Positions 8,842-17,700 of a stretch of DNA of 64,000 nucleotides are shown here, one piece after another. The notes beneath the pieces are model-generated. The model had not been told where the DNA came from. It did no database searches and worked only from the letters and a program-made list of their open reading frames with translations. Position 1 is the stretch's first letter; every line of letters starts with the position of its first letter. Made by a program: the position numbers and the translations under genes. The DNA is from an uncultured Eubacteriales bacterium (GTDB taxonomy: Bacteria; Bacillota; Clostridia; Christensenellales; Aristaeellaceae), in NCBI GenBank assembly GCA_902778055.1, contig CACYWL010000005.1, positions 124,001 through 188,000 on the forward strand, written 5' to 3'.

Positions 8842-9771
8842 TCAGGCGAACATAGGGCTGGACAGATACCGGTCCCCGCTGTCCGGCAGCAGGGCGACGA
8901 CCGTCTTTCCCTCGTTCTCCGGGCGGCGGGCCTCCTGGATGGCCGCCCACAGCGCGGCGCCGGAGGAGATGCCCACCAGCACCCCTTCCAGCCGGGCCGC
9001 CTGCCGTCCGCCGTAGAAGGCGTCCTCCGTGGTGACCCGGGTGATTCCGTCATAGATCCCCGTATCCAGCGCCTTCGGCACAAAGCCGGCGCCGATGCCC
9101 TGAATCTTGTGGGGCCCGGCCTTGCCGCCGGACAGCACCGGCGAATCCGCCGGCTCCACGCCGATGACCCGGAGGTCGGGCTTCCTGGCCTTCAGGTATT
9201 TTCCCGTCCCGGAGATCGTGCCGCCGGTTCCGATGCCCGCGACGAAGACGTCGACCTCCCCGTCGGTATCCTCCCAGATCTCCGGCCCGGTGGTTGCCTC
9301 GTGGGCCCGGGGATTCGCGGGGTTCTCAAACTGGGCGGGAATGAAGCTTCCCTCCGTCTGCGCCGCCAGTTCCTCCGCCCGGTCGATGGCGCCCTGCATG
9401 CCGCGGGAGCCCTCGGTCAGCACCAGCTCCGCGCCGTAGGCCTGCATCATCTGCCGCCGCTCGACGGACATGGTTTCCGGCATGACGATGATCAGCCGGT
9501 ATCCCCGGGCGGCCGCGATCATGGCCAGGCCGATGCCGGTGTTGCCGGAGGTGGGCTCGATGATCGTGGCGCCCTTCTTCAGCACGCCGCGCTTCTCCGC
9601 GTCCTCAATCATCGCCAGGGCCACCCGGTCCTTGACGCTGCCCGCCGGATTGGCGTATTCCAGCTTCACCAGCAGCCGGGCCTTCAGGCCCTCCGCCTCC
9701 TCGATTTTCTTCATCTCCATCAGCGGCGTATGCCCAACCAACTCCTCCACCGAGGTATAAATCCTGCCCAT
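8842..9771 (-). CDS. cysK: Cysteine synthase A (O-acetylserine sulfhydrylase)
   Basis: The 309-residue PLP enzyme makes L-cysteine from O-acetylserine and sulfide in the cytoplasm. The PLP lysine is Lys47 in NPAGSVKDR. The substrate loop PTSGNTGIGLAM and the phosphate-binding GTGGTISGTGKYLK match CysK, and the length is typical. The start ATG at 9769-9771 follows GGGAGAG. It lies between the sufB-like gene (145 bases upstream) and cysE, all in one direction, so cysteine supply is probably co-expressed with Fe-S cluster assembly, which consumes cysteine sulfur. Confidence 0.95.
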   Translation of the reverse strand: MGRIYTSVEELVGHTPLMEMKKIEEAEGLKARLLVKLEYANPAGSVKDRVALAMIEDAEKRGVLKKGATIIEPTSGNTGIGLAMIAAARGYRLIIVMPETMSVERRQMMQAYGAELVLTEGSRGMQGAIDRAEELAAQTEGSFIPAQFENPANPRAHEATTGPEIWEDTDGEVDVFVAGIGTGGTISGTGKYLKARKPDLRVIGVEPADSPVLSGGKAGPHKIQGIGAGFVPKALDTGIYDGITRVTTEDAFYGGRQAARLEGVLVGISSGAALWAAIQEARRPENEGKTVVALLPDSGDRYLSSPMFA

Positions 9772-9916
9772 GCTTCTCTCCCGGCCGGTGCGGCTCCGGC
9801 ATGCTTCTCCCCGCGGGGTTCGCCGCGTTCTTGAACCCTCGCGCTGTATTTCCGGGACTCCGGCCCGGCATCCTCCGTCCTCCGGCGGCGCCGGGCCGGA
9901 TCCCGCTTTTCCGTCC

Positions 9917-10834
9917 TTACTGCAGGAAGCCCTGGATGATCATTTCCTCCGCTTCCTTCTCCGTCAGCCCCATGGTCATCAGCTTGGTCAGCTGCTCCCC
10001 TGCGATCTTCCCGATGGCCGCCTCGTGAATCAGCTCCGCGTCGACGCAGGTCGCCTTCAGCTGCGGGGTCGCGACGATGACGCCCCTGTCCATGATGATG
10101 GAATCGCACTCCGCGTGCCCGTGGCAGGCCGCGTTGCCGTCGATGCCGATTTTAACCTCCTGGAGGCTGTTGCCCCGGGCGACGCCGCGGCTGATCAGGT
10201 CGCAGTTCCCGCCGTCGCCGTTCATGGCGACCGCGATTTCGGCCTTCGCCTGCTGCTCGCCCTCCGTCAGAATCTTGTCATGGATGACGATGGAGGCGTT
10301 CTCCGCCAGGGTGGCCTTCGTGATCCGCAGGGTGTCGTGGATGCCGCCGATCTGAGAGGTCTCCAGCACCATGGTGGCGCCCTCCGCCAGGTCAATGACC
10401 GTGGTCGGGTTCATCAGGCGCTTGCCCTCGCCGGTTCCCTCGCCGTAGTGCTTCTCGATGTACTTCACCCGGCTCCCTTTGGAAACGAAGAAGCTGTGGA
10501 TCCCGTCATGCCGGGAATCCTCCCCGCCGCAGTTGGAGATGCCGCATCCCGCGACGATGGTCACGTCGCAGTCCTCGCCGATGAAGAAATCGTTGTACAC
10601 CATCTCCTTCAGCCCGCTCTCGCTGATGATGACGGGGATGTGTACGCTCTGGTTCTTCGTGCCCGGCTTGATGATGATGTCGATGCCGGGCTTGTCCTTC
10701 TTGGTCACGATGTCGATGGAGGCGGTGGTATTCCTCGCGGCGCTCACGCCGTTGCTGCGGATGTTGTAGGCTCCGACGGGCAGGGCGTCCAGCTCCGCCA
10801 CTTCCTTCAGCAGTTTCTTCTGAATCGCGTCCAT
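9917..10834 (-). CDS. SufB/SufD-family Fe-S scaffold protein (minimal SUF, SmsB-like)
   Basis: The 305-residue protein has the SufBD beta-helix core, for example the stretches VTIVAGCGISNCGGEDSRHD, GATMVLETSQIGGI and HGHAECDSIIMD, with a C-terminal GEQLTKLMTMGLTEKEAEEMII. It is much shorter than SufB (about 465) or SufD (about 420). Together with SufC alone it matches the two-gene SUF-like minimal system (SmsCB) reported in anaerobes and archaea. I chose ATG 10834 because GGGAGG is 9-10 bases upstream; a GTG at 10840 overlapping the sufC stop is possible. No sufS, sufU or sufE is adjacent. Confidence 0.85.
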   Translation of the reverse strand: MDAIQKKLLKEVAELDALPVGAYNIRSNGVSAARNTTASIDIVTKKDKPGIDIIIKPGTKNQSVHIPVIISESGLKEMVYNDFFIGEDCDVTIVAGCGISNCGGEDSRHDGIHSFFVSKGSRVKYIEKHYGEGTGEGKRLMNPTTVIDLAEGATMVLETSQIGGIHDTLRITKATLAENASIVIHDKILTEGEQQAKAEIAVAMNGDGGNCDLISRGVARGNSLQEVKIGIDGNAACHGHAECDSIIMDRGVIVATPQLKATCVDAELIHEAAIGKIAGEQLTKLMTMGLTEKEAEEMIIQGFLQ

Positions 10835-10836
10835 GC

Positions 10837-11586
10837 TCACACCCCCTCCCGGATTCTCGCACAGACCGGCCCGGCCTGGCCGGCGTTCTCCCGGCGCACG
10901 TCCAGCGCCAGATCCTGCATGATCTTCCGGCCCTCGTCGTAAGCCAGCACCTCGCCGTCCTTCAGATAGATAATCTTGTCCGCGATGTTGAGGATCCTCT
11001 CCTGATGGCTGATGATCAGGATGGTGCCCTTCGTCTCCCGGTGCAGCCGCTCAAAGACCCGGATCAGGCTCTGGAAGCTCCACAGGTCGATCCCGGCCTC
11101 CGGCTCATCGAACAGGGTCAGCCGGGTGCCGCGGGCCGCCGCCATGGCGATCTCGATCCGCTTCATCTCGCCGCCGGAGAGCGTCGCGTCCAGCTCCCGG
11201 TTGATGTAGTCCTGGGCACACAGGCCGACCTCGCTGAGGATATTGCAGGCGCGCTTGAACCGCTCGGCCTCGCTCCCCTCCCGGTTTCCGGCCAGGCCCA
11301 GCAGATCCCGGACCCGCAGGCCCTTGAACCGGACGGGCTGCTGAAAGGCGAAGGAAATCCCGCCGTTTGCCCGCTCGGTGATGCTCTTCCCGGTGATGTC
11401 CTCCCCGTCCAGCAGGATCTGTCCTCCCGTGGGCTGCAGGATCCCCATGATGATCTTCAGCAGCGTGGATTTTCCGCTGCCGTTCGGCCCGGTCACCGCG
11501 ATGAACCGGTCGTCCAATGTCAGACTGACGTCCTTCAGAATCTGTTTTCCGTCCGCCTCGAAGCGGATATTCTTCAGCTCGAGCAT
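10837..11586 (-). CDS. sufC: Fe-S cluster assembly ATPase SufC
   Basis: The 249-residue ABC-type ATPase has a Walker A GPNGSGKSTLLK, signature LSGGEMKRIEIAMAAA, Walker B LTLFDEPEAGIDLWS and H-loop SHQERIL. The extended Walker B and the MKRIE after the signature are typical of SufC and not of transport ATPases. ATG 11584-11586 is preceded by AGGAGAG. The sufB-like gene follows at once. It would power conformational change of the SufB-like scaffold during Fe-S assembly. It is the first gene of sufC-sufB-cysK-cysE, with a promoter candidate at 11633-11661. Confidence 0.93.
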   Translation of the reverse strand: MLELKNIRFEADGKQILKDVSLTLDDRFIAVTGPNGSGKSTLLKIIMGILQPTGGQILLDGEDITGKSITERANGGISFAFQQPVRFKGLRVRDLLGLAGNREGSEAERFKRACNILSEVGLCAQDYINRELDATLSGGEMKRIEIAMAAARGTRLTLFDEPEAGIDLWSFQSLIRVFERLHRETKGTILIISHQERILNIADKIIYLKDGEVLAYDEGRKIMQDLALDVRRENAGQAGPVCARIREGV

Positions 11587-11608
11587 TTTTCTCTCCTGTA
11601 TGATGATC

Positions 11609-11626
11609 CGGCCCGTTCCCGGGCCG
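11609..11626 (-). promoter_or_regulatory. GC-rich hairpin in the sufC leader
   Basis: A perfect 7-bp stem (CGGCCCG/CGGGCCG) closes a four-base loop that reads GGAA on the transcript, a GNRA-type tetraloop. It lies 22 bases upstream of the sufC start and just after the expected transcription start, so it could stabilise the mRNA or be a protein target. Confidence 0.55.
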
Positions 11627-11632
11627 CTGCTT

Positions 11633-11661
11633 ATCTTACCTTTTTTTCGCCCTTCTTTCAA
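11633..11661 (-). promoter_or_regulatory. Candidate promoter for sufC-sufB-cysK-cysE
   Basis: On the minus strand, TTGAAA (11656-11661) and TAAGAT (11633-11638) are spaced 17 bases apart, about 47 bases upstream of the sufC start. Confidence 0.65.
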
Positions 11662-11709
11662 GTTTTTTGGCGCCCTCCCGGAAAAAACCGCCCCGCGGAT
11701 CAGCGAGTT

Positions 11710-11799
11710 GAAGACAGGGGGACGGTTCTTTTGGAAGACAGGGGGACGGTTCTTTTGTCTTGTCCGGCTCTGGGAGACTCGGGGACGGTTCCTTGTCTC
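11710..11799. repeat. Two 24-bp direct repeats plus a third variant of the GGGGACGGTT family
   Basis: Positions 11710-11733 and 11734-11757 are identical 24-mers beginning GAAGACAGGGGGACGG. A third copy, 11772-11799, keeps CGGGGACGGTTCCTTGTCTC. The second copy with its 3' flank folds with arms AAGACA/TGTCTT, and the third with GAGAC/GTCTC. They belong to the same family as the repeats at 3047 and 13083 and fill the space between the divergent sufC and DUF362 genes. Confidence 0.85.
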
Positions 11800-11901
11800 A
11801 TTTTCTCCGTCTTCTGTTTCCGCTGCCGCCGGGCCGGCCGCAGGGAAAAAGCCCGGGCTTCCAATCCATCTCCCTCTCCGGAATCTCTCCGGATATTTTG
11901 T

Positions 11902-11929
11902 TTGACATGCTTCGCAAAGCATGTATAAT
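11902..11929 (+). promoter_or_regulatory. Promoter with embedded palindromic operator for DUF362 gene
   Basis: A perfect TTGACA -35 (11902-11907) and perfect TATAAT -10 (11924-11929) flank a 16-base spacer. The spacer is nearly all an inverted repeat, ACATGCTT-cgca-AAGCATGT (11905-11924), which overlaps both hexamers. A repressor bound there would block polymerase. The DUF362 start codon is 31 bases downstream of the -10. Confidence 0.8.
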
Positions 11930-11960
11930 GACGGTACAAATCTCCGAAGGAGTTGTTCGA

Positions 11961-13082
11961 ATGGAAAAGTCAAAGGTATATTTTACGGACTTCCGGACCC
12001 AGCTGGATGTCAGCCTGGGCGTCAAGCTGCAGCGTCTCTGCCGGAAGGCCGGCATGGCGCAGATCGATTTTGAGGGGAAGTTTGTCGCCATCAAGATGCA
12101 CTTCGGTGAGCTCGGAAACTATTCCTTCATTCGTCCCAACTATGTCAAGGCGGTGGCGGATCTGGTGAAGGAGCTGGGCGGCAAGCCCTTCCTGACCGAC
12201 TGCAACACCCTCTATCCCGGCAGCCGCAAGAACGCGATCGACCATCTCTACAACGCGGAGGTCAACGGCTTCAACAGCGTGACCACCGGCTGCTACAACA
12301 TCATTGCCGACGGCCTGAAGGGGACGGATGACGTCACCGTGCCCGTGCCGAACGGGGAATACTGCAAGGAGGCCTATATCGGCCATGCTCTGTATGACGC
12401 GGATGTGCTGATCTCCCTGTCCCACTTCAAGGGACATGAGATGACGGGCTTCGGCGGCGCGATCAAGAACATCGGCATGGGCGGCGGCAGCCGCGCCGGC
12501 AAGATGCAGCAGCACTGTGACGGAAAACCCGTCGTGGATCCCGCCCTCTGCCGCGGATGCCGCAAATGCGCGAAGGAATGCGGCAGCGACGCCATCCGCT
12601 ATGAAAACGGCAAGGCCTTCATCGACCAGGATCTCTGCAAGGGCTGCGGCCGCTGCATCGGCGCCTGCGCCTTCGATGCCATCAGCGCCCAGAATGACAC
12701 GGCGCTGGATTCTCTCTGTGCCAAGATGGCGGAGTACACCGCCGCCATTTGCCAGGGAAAGCCCTGCTTCCATATCTCCCTGATCATGGACGTCTCCCCC
12801 AACTGCGACTGCCACGGGGAGAACGACGCCCCCATCCTGCCGGATCAGGGCATGCTGGCCTCCTTTGATCCCGTGGCCCTGGATCAGGCCTGCGCGGATC
12901 TCTGCCTCGCGGCGGAGCCCATCCGCAACAGCCAGCTGGGCGACAACCTGGCCCGTCCGGACTGGCACTGCCATCACGACCATTTCCTGGACAGCAACCC
13001 GAACGTCCGCTGGAGGAACACCCTCGCCCACGGCGAAAAGATCGGCCTGGGCACCCGCAGCTACGAGCTGATCAAGTTCTGA
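11961..13082 (+). CDS. DUF362 domain protein with two [4Fe-4S] ferredoxin motifs
   Basis: The 373-residue protein has a DUF362 N-terminal region (about 40-185, including MHFGELGNYSFIRPNYV and LSHFKGHEMTGFGGAIKN). Two ferredoxin cysteine sets follow: Cys197/200/203/207 and Cys226/229/232/236. A C-terminal tail ends in LGTRSYELIKF. ATG 11961 follows AAGGAG. Family members are widespread in anaerobes, and their function is not firmly assigned; a redox or Fe-S carrier role is plausible. The gene is divergent from the suf-cys unit, so a shared control by Fe-S or redox state would make sense. It has its own near-consensus promoter with a palindromic operator. Confidence 0.85.
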   Translation: MEKSKVYFTDFRTQLDVSLGVKLQRLCRKAGMAQIDFEGKFVAIKMHFGELGNYSFIRPNYVKAVADLVKELGGKPFLTDCNTLYPGSRKNAIDHLYNAEVNGFNSVTTGCYNIIADGLKGTDDVTVPVPNGEYCKEAYIGHALYDADVLISLSHFKGHEMTGFGGAIKNIGMGGGSRAGKMQQHCDGKPVVDPALCRGCRKCAKECGSDAIRYENGKAFIDQDLCKGCGRCIGACAFDAISAQNDTALDSLCAKMAEYTAAICQGKPCFHISLIMDVSPNCDCHGENDAPILPDQGMLASFDPVALDQACADLCLAAEPIRNSQLGDNLARPDWHCHHDHFLDSNPNVRWRNTLAHGEKIGLGTRSYELIKF

Positions 13083-13166
13083 GGGAACGATGGGGACGGT
13101 CCTTTTCGTTCCCCTTGCTTATCCACCCCGCTCGCCCGGAACGGCGCGGACAGTCCTTTTCGTTCC
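13083..13166. repeat. Pair of REP-like palindromes downstream of DUF362 gene
   Basis: The first unit (13083-13113) has arms GGGAACGA/TCGTTCCC and is nearly identical to 3047-3077. The second (13138-13166) is a diverged copy with GGAACG/CGTTCC arms. They start one base after the DUF362 stop codon and may act as a 3' hairpin. The following bases to about 13285 show nothing else clear. Confidence 0.75.
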
Positions 13167-13285
13167 CCACCCCTGCGCAGCCGCCCCGGCCCCTCCCGTT
13201 CTCAAAAAAGCAGACCCAAAAACAGAGCCGTTTTTTTTCATGCAGCTCCGGCGCTGCCGGCCGGAGGCCGTTTCTCCGACTCTTC

Positions 13286-13316
13286 AAAAAAAAACACCGC
13301 AGGAAAAATCCTGCGG
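13286..13316 (-). terminator. Terminator of the alpha-oxoamine synthase gene
   Basis: On the minus strand an 8-bp stem CCGCAGGA/TCCTGCGG with a four-base loop is followed by nine T residues. It lies 28 bases past the stop codon at 13344. Confidence 0.9.
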
Positions 13317-13343
13317 CGTAACTTGTGATGGATACCGGTTGGA

Positions 13344-14573
13344 TCAGGCGGAGGGAAGGGTGATATTGAGTTCCTTCGCGCACTGGACCAGCGTGTCCAG
13401 GGCGTACAGGATCTCCTCGTCCGTATGCTCGGAGATGACGTTGAACCGGAGCCGGGCCTCGCCCTTCGGCACGGCGGGGAAAACCGCCGGCGGGACGCAG
13501 ACGTTCCTGTCCCGCATGGCGTTGGAGAGCACGTAGGCGTCCAGATCCTCCCCGATCAGCACGGGAATGATCGCGGATTCGCCGGCCAGGCAGATGTTCA
13601 GCCCGCGCTTCTTCGCCTCATTGCAGAAGAAGTGGATGTTGTGGTGCAGCTTCTCCATGATCTGCGGCTCCTGATGCAGCAGCTCAATCGCCTTGCGGAC
13701 GGCCGCAGCCAGGGGCGGGGAAATGCCCACGGAGAAGGCAAATCCAGGCAGCATGTAGCGCAGGTAGTCGATGATTGCCTGGGATCCGGCCAGATATCCG
13801 CCGCAGGCGCCCAGGCCCTTGGACAGGGTGCCCATGTGGATATCGACATCCCCGGGCTGCAGGTCAAAGTATTCGTCCACGCCGCCGCCGGTCGGGCCCA
13901 GCACGCAGCTGGAGTGGGCCTCGTCCACCATCAGGAAGCAGCCGTATTTCTTCTTTACCGCAACCAGGCCGGGAATGTCGCCCACGTCCCCGTCCATGGA
14001 GTAGGCGCCCTCGGCGATGATCAGCACCTTGCCGAACCGTTCGCGCCGGGTGGAAAGGATCCGGTCCAGGGCCTCGATATTGTTGTGCGGGAAGGGCCGG
14101 CATGTCGCCCGGCTCAGCTGGCAGCCCTGCCAGACGGAGTTGTGGCTCAGGGAATCGTAGACGATCAGATCTCCCTCGCCGCAGAAGTTGCCGACGAAGG
14201 TCACGTTGGTCGCGTGTCCGCTGACCAGCACCAGCGCGTCCTCCGAGCGCTTCCACCGGGCGATCTCATGCTCCAGCTCGCGGTACATGGTCTTTTCCCC
14301 GGCCAGCAGGCGGCTGCCGCTGGCGGAGGTGCCGTACTGGTCGATGGCGGCCTTGGCGGCCTCGGAGACCTCCTTCCGGCCGGACATGCCGACGTAGTTG
14401 TAGCTGGCAAAGTTCAGCTTCCGCACGCCGTCCACCAGCGAGGTGTCCGTCAGGGCGGAATCATGCCGGATAAAGTAGGGGTCCCGGTTGCCCGTCGCGG
14501 CAATCATTTCCTCCCGCCGGGCCTTGAACTCCTTGTATTCAGGGGCGTCTTCAAACCTTGTAATGGGCTGCAT
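13344..14573 (-). CDS. Alpha-oxoamine synthase-family PLP enzyme
   Basis: The 409-residue enzyme belongs to the group that condenses an amino acid with an acyl-CoA (BioF, Kbl, serine palmitoyltransferase, HemA). PLP residues are visible: VDEAH (Asp217, His220) and the Schiff-base lysine Lys252 in MGTLSKGLGACGGY. The GTSASGSRLLAG and NYVGMSG segments also match. The substrates cannot be fixed. No other bio genes and no threonine dehydrogenase are adjacent, and the sequence around the lysine fits SPT-like stand-alone enzymes as well as Kbl. ATG 14573 follows AAGGAGG; the upstream in-frame ATG at 14612 would put the leader hairpin into coding sequence. It has its own complex promoter and a terminator. 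Confidence 0.85.
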   Translation of the reverse strand: MQPITRFEDAPEYKEFKARREEMIAATGNRDPYFIRHDSALTDTSLVDGVRKLNFASYNYVGMSGRKEVSEAAKAAIDQYGTSASGSRLLAGEKTMYRELEHEIARWKRSEDALVLVSGHATNVTFVGNFCGEGDLIVYDSLSHNSVWQGCQLSRATCRPFPHNNIEALDRILSTRRERFGKVLIIAEGAYSMDGDVGDIPGLVAVKKKYGCFLMVDEAHSSCVLGPTGGGVDEYFDLQPGDVDIHMGTLSKGLGACGGYLAGSQAIIDYLRYMLPGFAFSVGISPPLAAAVRKAIELLHQEPQIMEKLHHNIHFFCNEAKKRGLNICLAGESAIIPVLIGEDLDAYVLSNAMRDRNVCVPPAVFPAVPKGEARLRFNVISEHTDEEILYALDTLVQCAKELNITLPSA

Positions 14574-14601
14574 CCTGCGTCCTCCTTCAGTTTCAGGTCC
14601 T

Positions 14602-14653
14602 CCGGCGGGCACGAAAAAACCCGCCGGTTCACTATTGTACAGAAACCGGCGGG
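14602..14653 (-). promoter_or_regulatory. Three mutually pairing GC-rich arms in oxoamine synthase control region
   Basis: CCGGCGGG at 14602-14609, its complement CCCGCCGG at 14620-14627, and CCGGCGGG again at 14646-14653 allow two exclusive hairpins. On the minus strand the 14620-14653 pairing is a 10-bp stem followed by TTTTTT, the form of an intrinsic terminator. The alternative 14602-14627 pairing lies in the leader, just before the ribosome site. Confidence 0.75.
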
Positions 14654-14661
14654 AAAATCAA
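14634..14661 (-). promoter_or_regulatory. Candidate promoter of oxoamine synthase gene
   Basis: TTGATT (14656-14661) and TACAAT (14634-14639) are 16 bases apart on the minus strand. The -10 sits in the loop of the 14620-14653 inverted repeat, so palindrome and promoter overlap. Confidence 0.55.
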
Positions 14662-14679
14662 TCTTAAGCCCTCAAAAAA

Positions 14680-14721
14680 ACAATCGGAGCACAGAATTAA
14701 ACAATCTCAGCACAGAATTCA
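14680..14721. repeat. Two 21-bp tandem direct repeats upstream of oxoamine synthase promoter
   Basis: The units 14680-14700 and 14701-14721 share 18 of 21 bases, beginning ACAATC and containing AGCACAGAATT. The 21-base period equals two helical turns, and the pair ends 19 bases upstream of the -35, as expected for a dimeric activator site. Confidence 0.75.
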
Positions 14722-14798
14722 TCCTCCGGCGGAAAGCCTTCCGTCCGGTGCGTTCCCGTCTCTTCCGGCCTTCGGTTTCATCCGCGGAGCCCCGCCCT

Positions 14799-17700
14799 TT
14801 ACCACCATTCGCCGTCGTAGTTATCCTCCATCGCGCCGACATACTCGGAGGTGATCTCATATTCCTCCGGCCGCAGCTCCGTGCCCGCCCTCCGGCTGAA
14901 AAGGATGCCTTGCTGAAGCTCGAACTCTACCAGGAACATCTCCTGCCCGACGACAGGCTCGGTCGGAAAGCGATAATACCCGTCTCCCCGCAGATCCGCG
15001 TAGAAGGACAGCTGATCCAGCTCGTTTCTCATGGTCTTCTCGTTCTCAACATAGAAGTGCGCCGTCACCGTTTTCCGGCTGTGCGCCGGCACCCATCCCT
15101 CGAGGAAAGCGCCCCACGTCTGTCCTCCGACCTTCACCCCGGATAGCTGGATATACCTTTCCTCCTCCGTTTCGTTCTCGATCTCGAAGGTCATGTTCAT
15201 CGAATCAATATAGTTGGATACAAGCCCGACAGACCTCAGGAAGAGCCGGACGCCGTCCTTTTCCGCGATCAGCCTGGATTCCCCGGCCCCGGACTCCTCA
15301 GCGGCAGTCAGCCGGAAGGGTTCCTCCAGCGTCATCGGTATGGTCAGCGCCGCGCCGCCGCCCGCCTCGTTCGTTCCGAGGAAGAAGGTCAGCCGGGAAA
15401 CGGCGCCGTATCCGTGCCGCTGCAGCACATTTCGTTCCCGCGCGCGGCCGTCATCGTCCATCGACGCATTTTCATACACAAAGGCAAATTCCCCGGTTTC
15501 GCCGGCCGCAAGGGACAGATGGTTGAGCAGGGCGTCGGTCACCGTGTCCTCCGCCATCATGGAGGAATGCAGGATATACACCTCCCCTTCCGTCCGGTTG
15601 GTCAGGCGCACCCGCCCGATCAGCTCGCCGTGCAGCCCCGTGTCCAGCGCGGTCAGCTCCGCGGCGAAATCCCCGGATTCGGACCGGGCCAGGATCCTTT
15701 CCGGGCGCACCTCCGCCGGCTCGGCCGGGGTCACCTCCGTGCCGGAGGCCGCAAGATAAGCGCCGCCCCGGTCATTGATCCGCACCGTGTCCGTCAGCCG
15801 GATCACCGCGCGGTCCGTCCGCCGATCCTCCCAGGCAAAGCTGAACCCGAGCTGATCCACAATATGCTCGATCGGCAGAAGGTTCAGGGTGCTGAGATGA
15901 ATGCACCGGCAGGCGGTTCCTCCGGCGGGCAGAAGCAGGCTTTCCTCCCCGTCGTTCTCGGCGTCCAGTCCCTGGATCATCCTGTCCCCCAGGGTCAGGA
16001 GGATCGGCCGGTCCGTCAAGTTCTCTGCCCGGAGCCGGATTCCGGCGCCGTTGCTGCCGATCAGGACCCGCTCCGCCCAGACCCGGATCTCCTCCTGGTC
16101 CAGCAGCAGCAGGTCCTCCCCCGCGGTCGCCGGAGCGCCCGCCCGCAGAGGGAAGGGGTTCTCCAGGGAAAGGGTCAGCGTGCGGATCCCGTCTTCCTCC
16201 GCCCGGAGAAGCTGCAGGGTATGCACCTCGCCGAGGCCGGCGCCCTGCAGCAGCCGTTCCCGGCCCAGATGGGCCATCCCCCGCCGCTCTTTCCATTCAA
16301 TGCTCAGCCCGTACAGGCTGGCGCGGTTTTCGAAGTGCCAGAGGCAGTATCCGTCCGTGCCCGGCAGAACACTGCCTTCCGCGCGCAGGTTCCCGGTGAT
16401 GCCTTCCGCGGCCAATTCCCAGTCGGCGGCGCTGAACAGCGTTTCGGTGTCATTTTCGACGCGCACCGCCGCGGTCAGCGATCCGTCCTTTTCCTCCCGC
16501 AGCTCCGCCAGCTCCAGCCGGAGGTTCTCCCCGGCGGCCTCCGCCAGCGCGGGGCCCGCCGCCGGCGCGATCCGGTCCAGGGGGCACGAAAGCCCGGTGA
16601 TCTCCATCGTGAAGGATCCTCCCCAGTCCGTCGTCAGATCCAGCCGGAAGCTCAGCTCCGTCAGATTTTCCAGTCCCCGCAGGCTTTCTCCGGGAATCCG
16701 GAAATATCCCCTGCGCACAAACCCGGGCTGAATGTACGACAGCTCCTCTCCGCCGGATTCGTCATACCAGAAAAGCGACTGATGCCCGTTGGCCGTCAGA
16801 TTATGGATTTCTGCCGAAGCTTTTTCCAGGCCCTCCGCGGTGAATTCGAGGCAGAGCAGGAGGGAGGGATTCATCCGGGAGGTATCCGCCAGAATGGTCT
16901 CCGTTATGGTGACCCGGGGGGGTTCGATACCCTCCTCCGCCCGCTCCAGCACAAGCTCGGCGGAATCCCGGTCGATCCGGATCAGGTTCGGGTTCTCCAC
17001 GGGGATCATCGGGCACATCCAGGTATTCTGCCAGTAATCCGTGATCTCAAAGGCGGCAAAGAGCTGCGCCCCACTGATCTGCTCCTCCAGAAACTGAAAG
17101 CGCCATTCTTCCCCCAGGGAAATCTGCTCCGAGGACTGATCCCCCCTCCCCCATTTGTCCAGCCCGGGAATCGGATCCGCGGGCGTGGGAATACGCGAGG
17201 CCAGGGGATCGAAGCTGAGGTCGGAATAGTTCTCCTCCTGAATCGCGAGGCGCTCCGTAAAGCGCTCCGTCAGCGGGTCATAGATTTCTCTCCGGAGGAT
17301 CCGCAGGCTCCCGTTTTTTTCCTCCTCGCAGACGAAGAGAACGGAGGCGTCCTCCGCCGCGTTTTCCCGTCCCGTCCGCTCCATGTATCGGCCCTGAACG
17401 CAGATTTTTCCGTCCTCCGACAGCCGCCAGGCCAGGGGGCCGACAAGGGGCTCGCCGCTTTCGTCCGTCACATACAGGGCCCGTTCGCTGTACCGCGCGG
17501 TCACCCGTCCCTTTTCGTCGATCTCCGCCTCCGCAAAGGCGACGGGGGAATACCACCACTGGCGTTCTCCCTCCCCGACGTTTCCGCTGAAGACCGCCGC
17601 GGCCTCGCTGTCCCAGGGGCGCAGAATCACCAGCTGCGCCTGCAGAAAGCTGGTCTGCTGCTCCGGCGTCAGCTGCAGGGAGAAGAATGGTCCGTCCCCT

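Noticed and set aside
14574-14612. Longer N-terminus for the oxoamine synthase (start at 14612)
   Set aside because: The extra codons overlap one arm of the leader hairpin, do not look like the family N-terminus, and the AAGGAGG site fits ATG 14573.
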